Assembly: GCF_009856825.1 (NCBI RefSeq)
Contig: NZ_WVTD01000001.1
Coordinates: 186,001-250,000 of the forward strand
Source: Novosphingobium silvae
GTDB taxonomy: Bacteria; Pseudomonadota; Alphaproteobacteria; Sphingomonadales; Sphingomonadaceae
Length of the DNA stretch: 64,000 nucleotides
Direction of reading: 5' to 3'
Both the position numbers and the translations under genes were made by a program. Positions within the stretch are counted from its first letter, which is position 1. Each line of letters opens with the position of its first letter. The notes below the pieces were generated by a model. The model was not told where the DNA came from. It searched no databases and saw nothing but the letters and a program-made list of their open reading frames with translations. Shown piece after piece: positions 1 to 8,903 of the stretch.

Positions 1-2
1 CA

Positions 3-668
3 CGCAAGCTCGACGGGAAATCGGTGACGCTGTTCGGGCCCTTCGCGCTGCAGAGCACGAAGTTCCTCAAGAACGGATCGTGGACGGACCTGTTCAACTC
101 GGTCTACGACACCAATGTGGTGCCGATGACCAAGGTGGGCATCGAGAACCTCGATCTCGTGAAATACCTCGCCCAGCAGGCCACGCTCACCGACGCCGAT
201 CGCCAGGCCGAGTTGGTGAAGTACTTCCCGCAGGCCAAGCGCGGCGACTGGAAGCTTATAACGGCAGGCCAGCGTGTGCAGATCATCAAGCGCGATCCCA
301 AGAACGGCGCGGTCCTGCAGTTCGGCACCGAGATCGTCACTGACAAGGACGGCACGATCGCCGCGCTGCTCGGTGCTTCGCCGGGTGCTTCGACATCGCC
401 CGGCATCATGCTCAAGGTCCTGGACAAGGCCTTCCCGCAGCAGGCGGACGGCGTCTGGGCGCCCAAGATCCGCGCCATGATCCCTTCGATTGGCCGCAAG
501 CTGAACGCGCAGCCCCGGCTGACCAACCAGGTTCGCCGCATGACCAGCGAGGCGCTGCACCTGCCCTACCTCGACGTGCCAGAAGACCTGGTGCCGGGCG
601 CGCGTCCCGCGAAGGCTCCGGCGAGGCCGAGCGGTCGCAACCTCAATACGGAGGAACAGGCGCTCTGA
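3..668 (+). CDS. mqo: malate:quinone oxidoreductase, C-terminal part
   Basis: Membrane-associated FAD enzyme that oxidises malate to oxaloacetate and passes electrons to the quinone pool, replacing or supplementing NAD-dependent malate dehydrogenase. The gene runs in from the left edge, and about 221 codons are visible in an open frame with no start. The visible part ends the FAD-binding fold; the stretch [15 protein letters not shown] near residue 130 is the hallmark of the Mqo family. The last 30 residues are a Pro/Ala/Arg-rich tail. A GTG at 24 is in frame but cannot be the true start because homologous sequence continues upstream. A clear terminator follows 30 bases after the stop. Family assignment is from recognised motifs. 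Confidence 0.9.
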   Translation, partial: RKLDGKSVTLFGPFALQSTKFLKNGSWTDLFNSVYDTNVVPMTKVGIENLDLVKYLAQQATLTDADRQAELVKYFPQAKRGDWKLITAGQRVQIIKRDPKNGAVLQFGTEIVTDKDGTIAALLGASPGASTSPGIMLKVLDKAFPQQADGVWAPKIRAMIPSIGRKLNAQPRLTNQVRRMTSEALHLPYLDVPEDLVPGARPAKAPARPSGRNLNTEEQAL

Positions 669-697
669 CCGGCGCCTGCCGTCACGACGAAGACGCG

Positions 698-730
698 AAG
701 GGCGGCCGCAGCAATGGGGCCGCCCTTTGT
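698..730 (+). terminator. intrinsic terminator after mqo
   Basis: A perfect 10-bp stem (AAGGGCGGCC at 698-707 with GGCCGCCCTT at 718-727) around a 10-base loop is followed by TGTCTT. It sits between the convergent genes mqo and ubiA. The T-run is short, so on the opposite strand it may also act weakly for ubiA. Confidence 0.75.
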
Positions 731-771
731 CTTGTCCGTAGCAGACCCGGCTTCCCGATGGAATGCCTGCG

Positions 772-1686
772 TCAGATGATGCCGGCGTTTCCTACGACCC
801 AGCAGGCCAGCGCCATTACCAGGCCCGCGTCGCGGTTGGAGCGGAAGCGGGCGAGGGCGTTCTCGCCATCCGCAGGGTCGAGCGTGGAAACCTGGAAACC
901 CAGGTGCAGCGCCATCGGAAGCAGGGCGACGAGCGCCACCCAGTCGGGTCGCACAATCCAGAACGCGATGGCCCACAGCAACAGCGCCAGGGCATAGAAC
1001 CCGCCTACCCCGGCCCGAACCTTCGAGCCCAGCCGCAGGGCGGAAGACCGGATGCCGACCAGCGCGTCGTCCTCGCGATCCTGCAGCGCGTAGATCGTGT
1101 CATAGCCGATGCACCAGGCGATCGCCCCGGCGTAAAACGCGAACATCGCCCCGAGATGATCGCTCCGGATCTCTGTCCAGCCCACCAGGATGCCCCAGGT
1201 GAAGACCATGCCAAGCCACGCCTGGGGCCACCAGGTGATTCGCTTCATGAAGGGATAGGCCGCCACCAGCACCACGCTGCCCACGGCAACGAGCTGCGCC
1301 GTCGGGTTCAGCTGCGCAAGGACGATCAGGCCGATCAGGCACAGCGCCGCGAGCCAGCCCCAGGCCGCAAGCCGGCTCACCCGCCCACTCGCCACGGGTC
1401 GCAGCGCGGTGCGCGCCACTTTGCGGTCGAGGTCGGCGTCGACGATATCGTTGTAGACGCACCCCGCGCCCCGCATCGCGATGGAGCCCACCAGCATCCA
1501 CAGGATGATGTCCCAGCGGCTTTCACCGCCGGCAAGCAGCACGCCCCACGCGCAGGGCCAGAACAGAAGCCATGACCCGATGGGACGGTCGAAGCGCGCC
1601 AGCATGGCGTAGTCGCGAAGCGGCTGCGGCAGAAGCGAGACGAGGCCGCGATGCTGGCTGTCAGGAACGAGCGTTGGGATAGTCAC
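772..1686 (-). CDS. ubiA: 4-hydroxybenzoate polyprenyltransferase
   Basis: Integral membrane prenyltransferase that attaches the polyprenyl tail to 4-hydroxybenzoate, the first membrane step of ubiquinone synthesis. At 304 residues it is of normal length. Both Mg-diphosphate binding Asp motifs are present: NDIVDADLD at residues 79-87, and D196...D203 in the YDTIYALQDREDD segment. Hydrophobic segments run through most of the protein, as expected for a fold of about nine helices. It is divergent from rsmE and convergent with mqo; the latter pairing joins a quinone-reducing enzyme to a ubiquinone synthesis gene, though they are transcribed separately. Assignment is firm on motifs. Confidence 0.95.
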   Translation of the reverse strand: MTIPTLVPDSQHRGLVSLLPQPLRDYAMLARFDRPIGSWLLFWPCAWGVLLAGGESRWDIILWMLVGSIAMRGAGCVYNDIVDADLDRKVARTALRPVASGRVSRLAAWGWLAALCLIGLIVLAQLNPTAQLVAVGSVVLVAAYPFMKRITWWPQAWLGMVFTWGILVGWTEIRSDHLGAMFAFYAGAIAWCIGYDTIYALQDREDDALVGIRSSALRLGSKVRAGVGGFYALALLLWAIAFWIVRPDWVALVALLPMALHLGFQVSTLDPADGENALARFRSNRDAGLVMALACWVVGNAGII

Positions 1687-1728
1687 GCCTCTTCCCTATT
1701 CTATCGCGCCAAATCTGTCATGCTTGAA

Positions 1729-1743
1729 CGTGCCTGAGGCACG
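1729..1743. promoter_or_regulatory. palindrome in the ubiA/rsmE divergent gap
   Basis: CGTGCCT-G-AGGCACG is a perfect 7+1+7 inverted repeat in the 139-base gap between the ubiA start (1686) and the chosen rsmE start (1826). It could be an operator or part of a leader hairpin. No regulator is known from this window, so its function is inferred only from position. Confidence 0.3.
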
Positions 1744-1825
1744 CTTGGTCCCGCCCGTTGCATCCCGCGCGCGATTGTCCGACAAGGCCGCCCAGCCCTG
1801 TTCCTTCTTCGAAAGCCGCCGACAG

Positions 1826-2584
1826 ATGCCTGCCGTACCCGCCTGGCCACCCCGCTCGGCCCCGCGCCTTTTCGTTGGCGACCTGCTGTCGGAGGGCGCG
1901 CAGATCGTGATCGAAGGCGCACAGGCGCATTACCTTGGCAAGGTGATGCGCGTGACGCCGGGCGACGCCGTGGTCGCCTGCGACGACAGGACGGGCGAAT
2001 GGGCCTGCGAGGTGCTATCGGCCGGCAAGCGGGACGTGGTCCTTGCCGTGCGCCGACAATTGCGCCCGCGCGAGGATGTGCCCGACTTCGTGCTCTGCGC
2101 GGCGCTGCTCAAGAAGCCCAACTTCGACCTCGTCCTCGAGAAGGCGACGGAGCTTGGCGTGGCCGCGATTCGCCCGCTGGTCACCCGGCGCTGCGTTGCC
2201 GACAAGCTCAACCCGGAGCGCGCCCACAGCATCGTCTCCGAAGCGGCCGAGCAGTGCGCCCGCACCGCTCTCCCCCGCATCGAGCCGGTCGCTAAGCTGG
2301 AGGCGCTGCTGCGCGATTGGCCGCAGGAGCGGACACTGTTCTTCGCCGACGAGCAAGGGGGTGAACCGGCCGTGGCGGCCTTCGCCGCAAACCCGGGACC
2401 CGCCGCTCTCCTTGTCGGTCCGGAAGGCGGCTTCGACGAAGAGGAACGCGCCCTTGTCCGCGCGCACCCGAGCGCTCGCGCGATCACGCTGGGCCCCCGC
2501 ATCCTGCGCGCGGAAACCGCCTGCATTTCCGCGATCGGCGTGTGGATGGCTACTGCCGGCGACTGGTCGGGACGCGCACAATAA
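1826..2584 (+). CDS. rsmE: 16S rRNA (uracil1498-N3)-methyltransferase
   Basis: SPOUT-class methyltransferase that methylates N3 of U1498 in 16S rRNA using S-adenosylmethionine. The C-terminal trefoil-knot motifs are intact: LLVGPEGGF and LGPRILRAETA, which form the AdoMet pocket. The N-terminal part (PRLFVGD...) matches the PUA-like RNA-binding domain. The open frame extends to an ATG at 1724, but those extra 34 residues are low-complexity and contain the divergent promoter region, so the ATG at 1826 is chosen, giving 252 residues, the usual family length. It lies 57 bases upstream of gshA on the same strand. Confidence 0.93.
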   Translation: MPAVPAWPPRSAPRLFVGDLLSEGAQIVIEGAQAHYLGKVMRVTPGDAVVACDDRTGEWACEVLSAGKRDVVLAVRRQLRPREDVPDFVLCAALLKKPNFDLVLEKATELGVAAIRPLVTRRCVADKLNPERAHSIVSEAAEQCARTALPRIEPVAKLEALLRDWPQERTLFFADEQGGEPAVAAFAANPGPAALLVGPEGGFDEEERALVRAHPSARAITLGPRILRAETACISAIGVWMATAGDWSGRAQ

Positions 2585-2641
2585 ACTGACCGGTACAAAA
2601 AGTTGTAGCGAAGGCTCGCGCGGCGCTCTACTTCCGCGGCC

Positions 2642-4015
2642 ATGAGCACCCGTGAGGTTTCGGATCGCGAAGATCCGGTGATCGAAAGCCTGGATCAACT
2701 CGCCGCGCCCATGGCCGCGGGCGAAAAGCCGCGCGAGGCGTGGCGCATCGGGACCGAACATGAGAAGTTCGTCTACGATACGCTGGACCACCATGCGCCC
2801 TCGTATGACGAGCCCGGCGGCATCCGCGATCTCCTGAACAACCTCACCGAATTCGGCTGGGAACCCATCGTCGAAGGCGGCAACGTCATCGCGATGAAGG
2901 GTGCGGACGGCAACGTCAGCCTGGAACCTGCCGGCCAGCTCGAGCTCTCCGGCGCGCCGCTCGAAAACCTGCACGAAACCTGCGCCGAAACGGGCCGTCA
3001 CCTGGCTCAGGTCAAGGCGATCGGCGAGCGGATCGGAAAGGCCTACCTCGGCCTTGGCATGTGGCCCGACAAGACGCGTGAAGAGCTGCCGATCATGCCC
3101 AAAGGCCGCTATGGCATCATGCTGCAGCACATGCCGCGCGTGGGCTCGATGGGCCTCGACATGATGCTGCGCACCTGCACCATCCAGGTCAACCTCGACT
3201 ATTCGAGCGAGGCCGACATGGTGAAGAAGTTCCGCACCAGCCTTGCCCTCCAGCCGCTGGCGACGGCGCTCTTCGCGAACTCGCCGTTCACCGAGGGCCG
3301 GCCGAACGGCTATCTTTCCTATCGCAGCCACATCTGGTCCGACACCGACCCGGCGCGCACGGGCATGCTGCCTTTCGTGTTCGAAGATGGCTTCGGCTAT
3401 GAACGCTATGTCGAGTACATGCTCGACGTGCCCATGTACTTCGTGTTCCGCGACGGCAAATACATCGACGCGGCCGGGCTCTCCTTTCGCGACTTCCTCA
3501 AGGGCGAGCTTTCCGTTCTTCCCGGAGAGCTGCCGCGCCTTTCCGACTGGCAGGATCACCTCTCCACCGCCTTTCCCGAAGTGCGCCTCAAGTCCTTCCT
3601 CGAGATGCGCGGCGCGGATGGCGGCCCGTGGAGCCGCATCTGCGCCCTGCCCGCGTTCTGGGTGGGCCTGCTCTACGATCAGGGAGCGCTCGACGCCGCC
3701 TGGGATCTTGTCCGGGACTGGGACATGGAAGGCCGCGAAGCGCTGCGTGCCGATGCGCCCCGGCTTGGCCTCGATGCACCACTTCCCGGCGGCGGCACCT
3801 TGCGGGACATCGCGGCCCCGGTGCTCGACATCGCGCGAAGCGGCCTTGCGGCGCGCGGCCGCCTCAACGCCGGCGGCGACAACGAGACCGGCTACCTCGA
3901 ACCGCTCGCCGAGATCGTCAAGAGCGGCAAGGTGCCTGCCCAGCGCCTGCTCGACCTCTACCATGGCGAGTGGAGCGAAGACATCTCGCGCATCTATGCG
4001 GTAAAGAGCTTCTGA
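2642..4015 (+). CDS. gshA: glutamate-cysteine ligase (plant/alphaproteobacterial type)
   Basis: ATP-dependent ligase that joins glutamate and cysteine, the first and rate-limiting step of glutathione synthesis, in the cytoplasm. The 457-residue protein belongs to the GCS2 type shared by alphaproteobacteria and plants, recognisable by IGTEHEKFVYD near residue 37, the Mg-binding EGGNVIAMKG region and QLELSGAPLENLHETCAE. Plant members are redox-regulated through cysteines; whether that applies here is unknown. It follows rsmE closely and is probably co-transcribed with it. Glutathione-using enzymes (peroxidase, S-transferase) occur elsewhere in the window. Confidence 0.93.
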   Translation: MSTREVSDREDPVIESLDQLAAPMAAGEKPREAWRIGTEHEKFVYDTLDHHAPSYDEPGGIRDLLNNLTEFGWEPIVEGGNVIAMKGADGNVSLEPAGQLELSGAPLENLHETCAETGRHLAQVKAIGERIGKAYLGLGMWPDKTREELPIMPKGRYGIMLQHMPRVGSMGLDMMLRTCTIQVNLDYSSEADMVKKFRTSLALQPLATALFANSPFTEGRPNGYLSYRSHIWSDTDPARTGMLPFVFEDGFGYERYVEYMLDVPMYFVFRDGKYIDAAGLSFRDFLKGELSVLPGELPRLSDWQDHLSTAFPEVRLKSFLEMRGADGGPWSRICALPAFWVGLLYDQGALDAAWDLVRDWDMEGREALRADAPRLGLDAPLPGGGTLRDIAAPVLDIARSGLAARGRLNAGGDNETGYLEPLAEIVKSGKVPAQRLLDLYHGEWSEDISRIYAVKSF

Positions 4016-4061
4016 TCCCTTTCCGCCGCGCCACTGTCCTTGGCCAGGGCGCGGGGATGGG

Positions 4062-5405
4062 TCAGGCGAAGCGGTTTCGGGGCTTCAACTTCCGGCCAAG
4101 CCCAGTCAGGGTGCGCGTGATGAACGCGTTTTGCCCCATCCAGGCGTGGTATTCCCTGTACTTCGCGTCTTCCGCCAGAAGGTGGGCTTCCTCGGTGCGC
4201 GCGCGCCAGTAGTATATGCCGCTCACGACAGCCAGCAGTACGGTGTTGCGGATCGCATCCGTCAGCGAACCGTTGGTGACGAGGAAAGGCAGCACGGACG
4301 CCCACCAGAACAGGTTCTTGGACAGATAAGCCGGGTGGCGCGTGAAGCGGTACGGGCCGTTGGTCAGCACTCCGCGGTAAGTCAGGTTCGAGAAACGCAG
4401 CCCGAACGCGAAGGTGGCCCAGGCGTAGATCGCCGTCAGCGCCACCATGACGGCCGCCCAGCACCACAGCAGCCCCGGATGCCCTTCCATCCAGTAGGCC
4501 CACCCTCCGGTGTTGACTTCGTAGCCCAGCACGTCCGCCCGGCCCATCGTGCCCCAGACGAACGGGGGGTAGCAGATCAACGCCGCCACCCACCCCGCAA
4601 GCAGGGGATTGCCGCTGCGGATGTGCGCGTCCAGCGGGCGGAAAGTGAAGAGATAGCCCACGGTGCCGATCTGCACGTCGATCAGGAACAGCGCCTCGAT
4701 CAGTGTTGAGCCCAGGTCCACCGGATCGCGGGCCATGGCGGCAAAGTCCGCCTCCACCACGTTGCCGAAGCCGCCGGGCAGGATCGAGATCATGAAGGCA
4801 CCGAAGAAGCCCTTGATCGCCCAGGCGCGCCAGTGCTTCTTCACCTCTTCGGCGTCCCACCTGCCCCCGCCCGTGACCATCGCGCCGAAGTGCCAGGACG
4901 AATCGCGCGGCTCGACCATGACGCCATCGAGCCACAGGACGTAAGGCACGGACAGCAGGAAGAGCGGCACTGCGGCCGCCCCCAGCATCTGCATGGCGAA
5001 AACGTACTGCCCGTCCCAGTACCAGCGGCAGATGCAGTAGAAGCACGCGATCGCCGCCCATGTGGCCCATAGCCCGGCGATCTTGGTGATCGAGATGTCG
5101 AGCGTTTCGGAAAGCGCCCGGCGGCGCGACCAGTCGATCCCGGTGGACGGGCGGCGATGTACCTTATCAACCGCCAGGGACCATGCGCTCATTGCAGCGC
5201 CGGTCAGGAACAGTGTCGCGACGGCGGCGTAAGGGCCGCTCAGCGGCGCGCGAGGCCCGGGAAGAGCGAGGTGCTCCGCGATGCCGGCCCAGTTGCGGCA
5301 CACCAGCAGCCACGCGATCAGGGTGACGACACCCGCGAGGCCCACACCGGCCGAAACGTCGCTCGAAGGCCGGGCCGTGGCGGCTGCTGGATGGGCAGGA
5401 TTCAT
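4062..5405 (-). CDS. membrane methyltransferase of the ICMT/PEMT-like family
   Basis: A 447-residue multi-pass membrane protein with at least eight hydrophobic segments. The C-terminal part carries the isoprenylcysteine/phospholipid methyltransferase signature: GPYRFTRHPAYLSKN followed by RTEEAHLLAEDAKYREY, where the RHP and the Glu pairs bind AdoMet in known members. The N-terminal half, around 200 residues, is extra membrane sequence not found in minimal ICMT proteins. The substrate cannot be told from sequence; bacterial relatives act on lipids, quinones or unknown small molecules. It is convergent with gshA and lies downstream of bamB on the same strand, with an 83-base gap. Confidence 0.7.
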   Translation of the reverse strand: MNPAHPAAATARPSSDVSAGVGLAGVVTLIAWLLVCRNWAGIAEHLALPGPRAPLSGPYAAVATLFLTGAAMSAWSLAVDKVHRRPSTGIDWSRRRALSETLDISITKIAGLWATWAAIACFYCICRWYWDGQYVFAMQMLGAAAVPLFLLSVPYVLWLDGVMVEPRDSSWHFGAMVTGGGRWDAEEVKKHWRAWAIKGFFGAFMISILPGGFGNVVEADFAAMARDPVDLGSTLIEALFLIDVQIGTVGYLFTFRPLDAHIRSGNPLLAGWVAALICYPPFVWGTMGRADVLGYEVNTGGWAYWMEGHPGLLWCWAAVMVALTAIYAWATFAFGLRFSNLTYRGVLTNGPYRFTRHPAYLSKNLFWWASVLPFLVTNGSLTDAIRNTVLLAVVSGIYYWRARTEEAHLLAEDAKYREYHAWMGQNAFITRTLTGLGRKLKPRNRFA

Positions 5406-5488
5406 GCGCCTTCGCCTAAGCGCAAATGGTTAAGGGGGCGCAAACCCTGCGCCGCCGCCCCGATGCCACGAAGCGGCGGCACCACGTT

Positions 5489-6862
5489 TCAGCGATAGGC
5501 CGTGATCCGGCCCGAATCGTCGAGGATGTAGAGGGTCTGGTTGGCCACGACGGGCGCCAGCGAAACCGGGCCGTCCAGTTCGGCGAAAGGCGTAGGCGTG
5601 CCGCTTGCCGGGTCCACGGTCATCAGATCGCCCTGCGAATTGGCGATCCACAGCTTGTTGCCGGCGAGGACCGGACCCACCCAGAAGTACGCGCCCTTGC
5701 GCTTCTTGGCGTTACGGTAGCGCTGCAGTTCCGTCAGCCAGCGCACCTTGCCCGTGGAACGTGCGATGGCCAGGATTTCTGCGTGATCGTCCAGCGTGAA
5801 GACCCAGTCGCCGGCCACGACGGGCGTGGAGATACCCGCGAGGTTGAGTTCCCAGACGCGCTGGCCGGTGACCAGTTCGTAGGCCGCCATGCGCCCGCCC
5901 TGCCCCAGGGCATAGACCCGGCCCCGATCGATAATCGGATCGGCGTCCACGTCGGTGAGGCTGCCGACTTCGGTGGAGATCGAGGTGCGCGCAAGCGCGT
6001 CCGACCACAGCTGGCGGCCATTCTCGTAGCGATAGGCGACCAGTTCGCCCGACGAGAAGCCGGCGATCACGGTGCCCTGCCCTGCAGCCGGGGTAGCGAC
6101 GCCGAACACACCCGACTGGGTGAGCGAGGCCGATTCGCTCCAGACCGAGGTACCGTCAGCCGCGTTTAGAGCGGCGATCTGGTTGTCCTGCGTCATCACG
6201 AAGACGGAGTTGAACGCAACCGTGGGCGAGCCGCGCAGGGGCCCGGCGGGCTTCTTCGACCACACCTGGCTGCCATCGGCCGCGTTAAGGGCGGCCACTT
6301 CGCCAAGGCCGGTGGTCACATAGACGCGGTCGCCATCGACGCTGACGCCGCCGCCGAACACCGAGTTTTCATTGCTGCCCTCGACCGAGAAGCTCTTGGT
6401 CCACAGCCTGGCGCCGCTCTGCGCATCGAAAGCGTGCACGACGCCATCGGTGTCCATCACGAACAGCTTGCCGCCGCCGATGACGGGCGAGGCGGCAAGG
6501 CGTCGCCGGTTCGAGGAGCCGGCGATCTGCGCTGTCCAGGCACGGCTGGGATTGTCGGCAAGGGCAAGATGGCCATAGGCCTTGCTGGCGGTGCCGCCGC
6601 CCTGTGCCCAGGTCTGGTTGACCTCTGCCGGGGGCAGGATCACGGAAACCGCGCCGAGGGTAGGGTCCACCTTGGCGCCGCTCTCGATCCGCGAGAGAAT
6701 CGGCACGCGCTCACCGACGGTCGGGGTCTTGGCAGGACCCTTGCCGCCGCCGAAGATCTTGCAGCCCGACAGGCCCATGACCAGCGCCAGCGCGATCAGC
6801 GGAACGACCTTGCGGGCCGAAGGCGTACTTTTCATGCGAACATCCTTGCGAGACATGCTCAT
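5489..6862 (-). CDS. bamB: outer-membrane assembly lipoprotein BamB
   Basis: Periplasm-facing lipoprotein of the BAM complex, which folds beta-barrel proteins into the outer membrane. A signal peptide ends in the lipobox LSGC with the lipidated Cys at residue 34, followed by repeated beta-propeller blades with PQQ-like motifs such as NAADGSQVW, NAADGTSVW and YELVTGQRVW. The 457-residue length is somewhat above the usual 390-400. The ATG at 6862 overlaps the upstream TPR gene stop as ATGA, which favours this start; an internal Met at residue 10 would also leave a good signal peptide. The der GTPase gene that often follows bamB is absent here. Confidence 0.92.
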   Translation of the reverse strand: MSMSRKDVRMKSTPSARKVVPLIALALVMGLSGCKIFGGGKGPAKTPTVGERVPILSRIESGAKVDPTLGAVSVILPPAEVNQTWAQGGGTASKAYGHLALADNPSRAWTAQIAGSSNRRRLAASPVIGGGKLFVMDTDGVVHAFDAQSGARLWTKSFSVEGSNENSVFGGGVSVDGDRVYVTTGLGEVAALNAADGSQVWSKKPAGPLRGSPTVAFNSVFVMTQDNQIAALNAADGTSVWSESASLTQSGVFGVATPAAGQGTVIAGFSSGELVAYRYENGRQLWSDALARTSISTEVGSLTDVDADPIIDRGRVYALGQGGRMAAYELVTGQRVWELNLAGISTPVVAGDWVFTLDDHAEILAIARSTGKVRWLTELQRYRNAKKRKGAYFWVGPVLAGNKLWIANSQGDLMTVDPASGTPTPFAELDGPVSLAPVVANQTLYILDDSGRITAYR

Positions 6863-7650
6863 TCTCCGGCTTCCGCATCATCGGCGCCCGGCTTCGCCGC
6901 CGGCTTGCCTATGGGCTGACCCTTGTCGTCCACGATGTCGTCCACCGCATCGATGCCGAGCACCGCAGCCAGCTGGCGTGCACGGCTGCGCAGCCCGCTC
7001 TCGGCGCTCTCGTCCTTGGCGATGGCGGCGAAGAGCGGACCTGCCTGGTCCTGCTTGCCCTGCTTGAGGTAGGCCATTCCCACCATCTCGCCCGCCACGC
7101 CGAACCAGGGGTTGCCCGGCACGGCGAGGGGCTTCAGCCGGTCGACCACGTCCTGCGGCTTCATCGCGTCGAAATCCGCGCCCACTTCGCGCACCGTGGC
7201 AAGGTCGCGCATCGGCTGCGGCGCGCTGCTGTCACCCGCAACCTGGCGGAACAGCTTTAGCGCATCGGCCTTCCGGTCCTGCCGCAACGCGATGCCGCCG
7301 AGCAGCAGGCGCGCCGAAGTGGCGTTCGCGTCCGAACCCGAAGCGGCGGCGATCGGCGCCAGCTTCGCCTTGGCGACATCGAGATTGTCCACCTGCAGCG
7401 CGTCGAGCGCCTGGACATAAGCCTCGGCCTGTTCCTCGCGCGCCCTGGTCTGCCGGTGATCCCAGTAGATCCAGCCGCCAAGAGCCAAGAGGCCGATAAC
7501 AAGGATCGCCAGCACGGCCTTGCCGTAACGGCTCATGAAGCCTTCGAGCTGGTCCTGGCGGACGGCATCGTCGACCTCGCGCATGAAGACCTCGCGCTGC
7601 GCGGCGTCTCGGGCACTGGAAGCGGAAGTAGTATCGGGAGGCAGGGCCAA
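6859..7650 (-). CDS. YfgM-like membrane-anchored TPR protein
   Basis: A 263-residue protein with a short cytoplasmic N-terminus, one membrane helix at about residues 45-63 (AVLAILVIGLLALGGWIYW) and a periplasmic region of tetratricopeptide-like helical repeats. YfgM-type proteins act as ancillary factors at the Sec translocon and with periplasmic chaperones. Its gene overlaps bamB by four bases, matching the yfgM-bamB pairing seen across proteobacteria, so a role in outer-membrane protein delivery is likely. The C-terminus is an Ala/Asp/Glu-rich tail (KPGADDAEAGE). There is no gene in the 122 bases upstream. Confidence 0.8.
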   Translation of the reverse strand: MALPPDTTSASSARDAAQREVFMREVDDAVRQDQLEGFMSRYGKAVLAILVIGLLALGGWIYWDHRQTRAREEQAEAYVQALDALQVDNLDVAKAKLAPIAAASGSDANATSARLLLGGIALRQDRKADALKLFRQVAGDSSAPQPMRDLATVREVGADFDAMKPQDVVDRLKPLAVPGNPWFGVAGEMVGMAYLKQGKQDQAGPLFAAIAKDESAESGLRSRARQLAAVLGIDAVDDIVDDKGQPIGKPAAKPGADDAEAGE

Positions 7651-7772
7651 GATCAGGGCGCTTTCTGCGGAAAAATCGGGATGGTTGCGGCGCTGTTTAG
7701 CGGATGGACGGTGCTTTTCAACGGGGATGATCGGTGCATGCCCCGGCGTGAAGCATCGCTGAACGACTTTGC

Positions 7773-8900
7773 CTAGGGAAACCGGGCAAGCCCCATGGCC
7801 GAGCCATAGACGCTGGCATAGGCGGCGATCATGCCGTTTTCATCGTAGAGCGCCTCCGCGTGGAGCCGGTTCGCATCGCCGATGCGGCGGCGCAGGCCAT
7901 CGTCCGAAGCGAGTTGCGCCATGGCAAAGGCCAGCGCCGCCTCGTCTCCGGGCGGGGCCACGTAGGGGCGGTTTTCCGCCGCCACCATGCCCGCGACGTC
8001 GCCGACGGCAGGGGACGCCACCGCAAGGCCCGCCGCCATCGCCTCCACCACCGAGATCGGGAACTGCTCGCTGTCGGAGGACAGGGCGAAGAGATCGAAG
8101 AGACCCACCGCCCGCGCAGGTTCGGGCACGAAGCCGGGCATATGGACCCGGTCCGCCACGCCCAAGGCGGCAGCCTGCGCGGCGATGGCCGCGCGCTCGG
8201 GCCCTTCTCCGAGGATGACGAGACGCCAGTCCGGCGCCAGTGTGGCGAAGGCGCGGACCATGCGCGGCAGGTTCTTGACCGCGCGCAGGCCCGCCAGCGT
8301 GCCCACCCACTTCTCGCCCGGAATCTTGGCAAGGCCCGGGATGGCGCCTGCTGCAGGTGCCTCGCGGTAGGTGGCGACCGGGATGCCGTTGCTGATGAGC
8401 CTGACGCGCGCAGGGGGCTGCTTCCATGCGCCCAGCGCGATCTGCTCCAGCCGGCGCGAGGGAACGACCAGCGCTGCCGCACGGCCGAGGGCCAGCCGCC
8501 TGAACAGGTTGCGCGAGCGCTTGAGCCCGCTCGCCTCATCCTCGTTGAAGCCGTCCTCGTGGTGGACGAGCGGCGGCAGGCTCAGGATCCTTCCGTAGAG
8601 CCGGTGCGCCAGGACCGCGTCCATCGCCCCCCAGTTGTAGGTGAGGACGAGGTCGAAGCGGCGCATGGCCTGCGCTATCCGCCAGAGACGCAGAGGAGTC
8701 GGGCGGCCCTGAAGACTGGGAAATGCGCCGGGAAACGTCACCTGCAGGCCGGGATCGAGGGCTGCCTTCGCGCCGTGCGCGCCGGGCTGCGCGGAAACGA
8801 CTGCATGCTCGATGCCCGGACCGAACACGTTCATCAGCCGCGCGGCGCGCAGCTCCTTGCCGCCCGGGGCGAAGCTGGAATGGAGGTGAAGGAAGCGCAA
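7773..8900 (-). CDS. GT4-family glycosyltransferase
   Basis: A 375-residue retaining glycosyltransferase of the GT-B fold. The N-terminal Rossmann half carries the acceptor region (SSFAPGGKELRAARL). The C-terminal half has the nucleotide-sugar site: SNGIP, LGEGPER, VHMPGF and the E-x7-E-like stretch FPISVVEAMAAGLAVASPAVGD. It has no signal peptide or membrane span, so it acts in the cytoplasm, probably at the inner membrane on a lipid or polysaccharide acceptor. Only 3 bases separate it from the upstream hydrolase, so the two are co-transcribed. Donor and acceptor cannot be predicted from sequence. Confidence 0.85.
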   Translation of the reverse strand: MRFLHLHSSFAPGGKELRAARLMNVFGPGIEHAVVSAQPGAHGAKAALDPGLQVTFPGAFPSLQGRPTPLRLWRIAQAMRRFDLVLTYNWGAMDAVLAHRLYGRILSLPPLVHHEDGFNEDEASGLKRSRNLFRRLALGRAAALVVPSRRLEQIALGAWKQPPARVRLISNGIPVATYREAPAAGAIPGLAKIPGEKWVGTLAGLRAVKNLPRMVRAFATLAPDWRLVILGEGPERAAIAAQAAALGVADRVHMPGFVPEPARAVGLFDLFALSSDSEQFPISVVEAMAAGLAVASPAVGDVAGMVAAENRPYVAPPGDEAALAFAMAQLASDDGLRRRIGDANRLHAEALYDENGMIAAYASVYGSAMGLARFP

Positions 8901-8903
8901 GGG

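Noticed and set aside
1724..1825. N-terminal extension of rsmE
   Set aside because: Low-complexity residues with no family match; the ATG at 1826 gives the normal length.
2015..3964. A 649-residue open frame antisense to rsmE and gshA
   Set aside because: It overlaps two clear genes, lacks a ribosome site and known motifs; long antisense frames are expected in GC-rich codon use.
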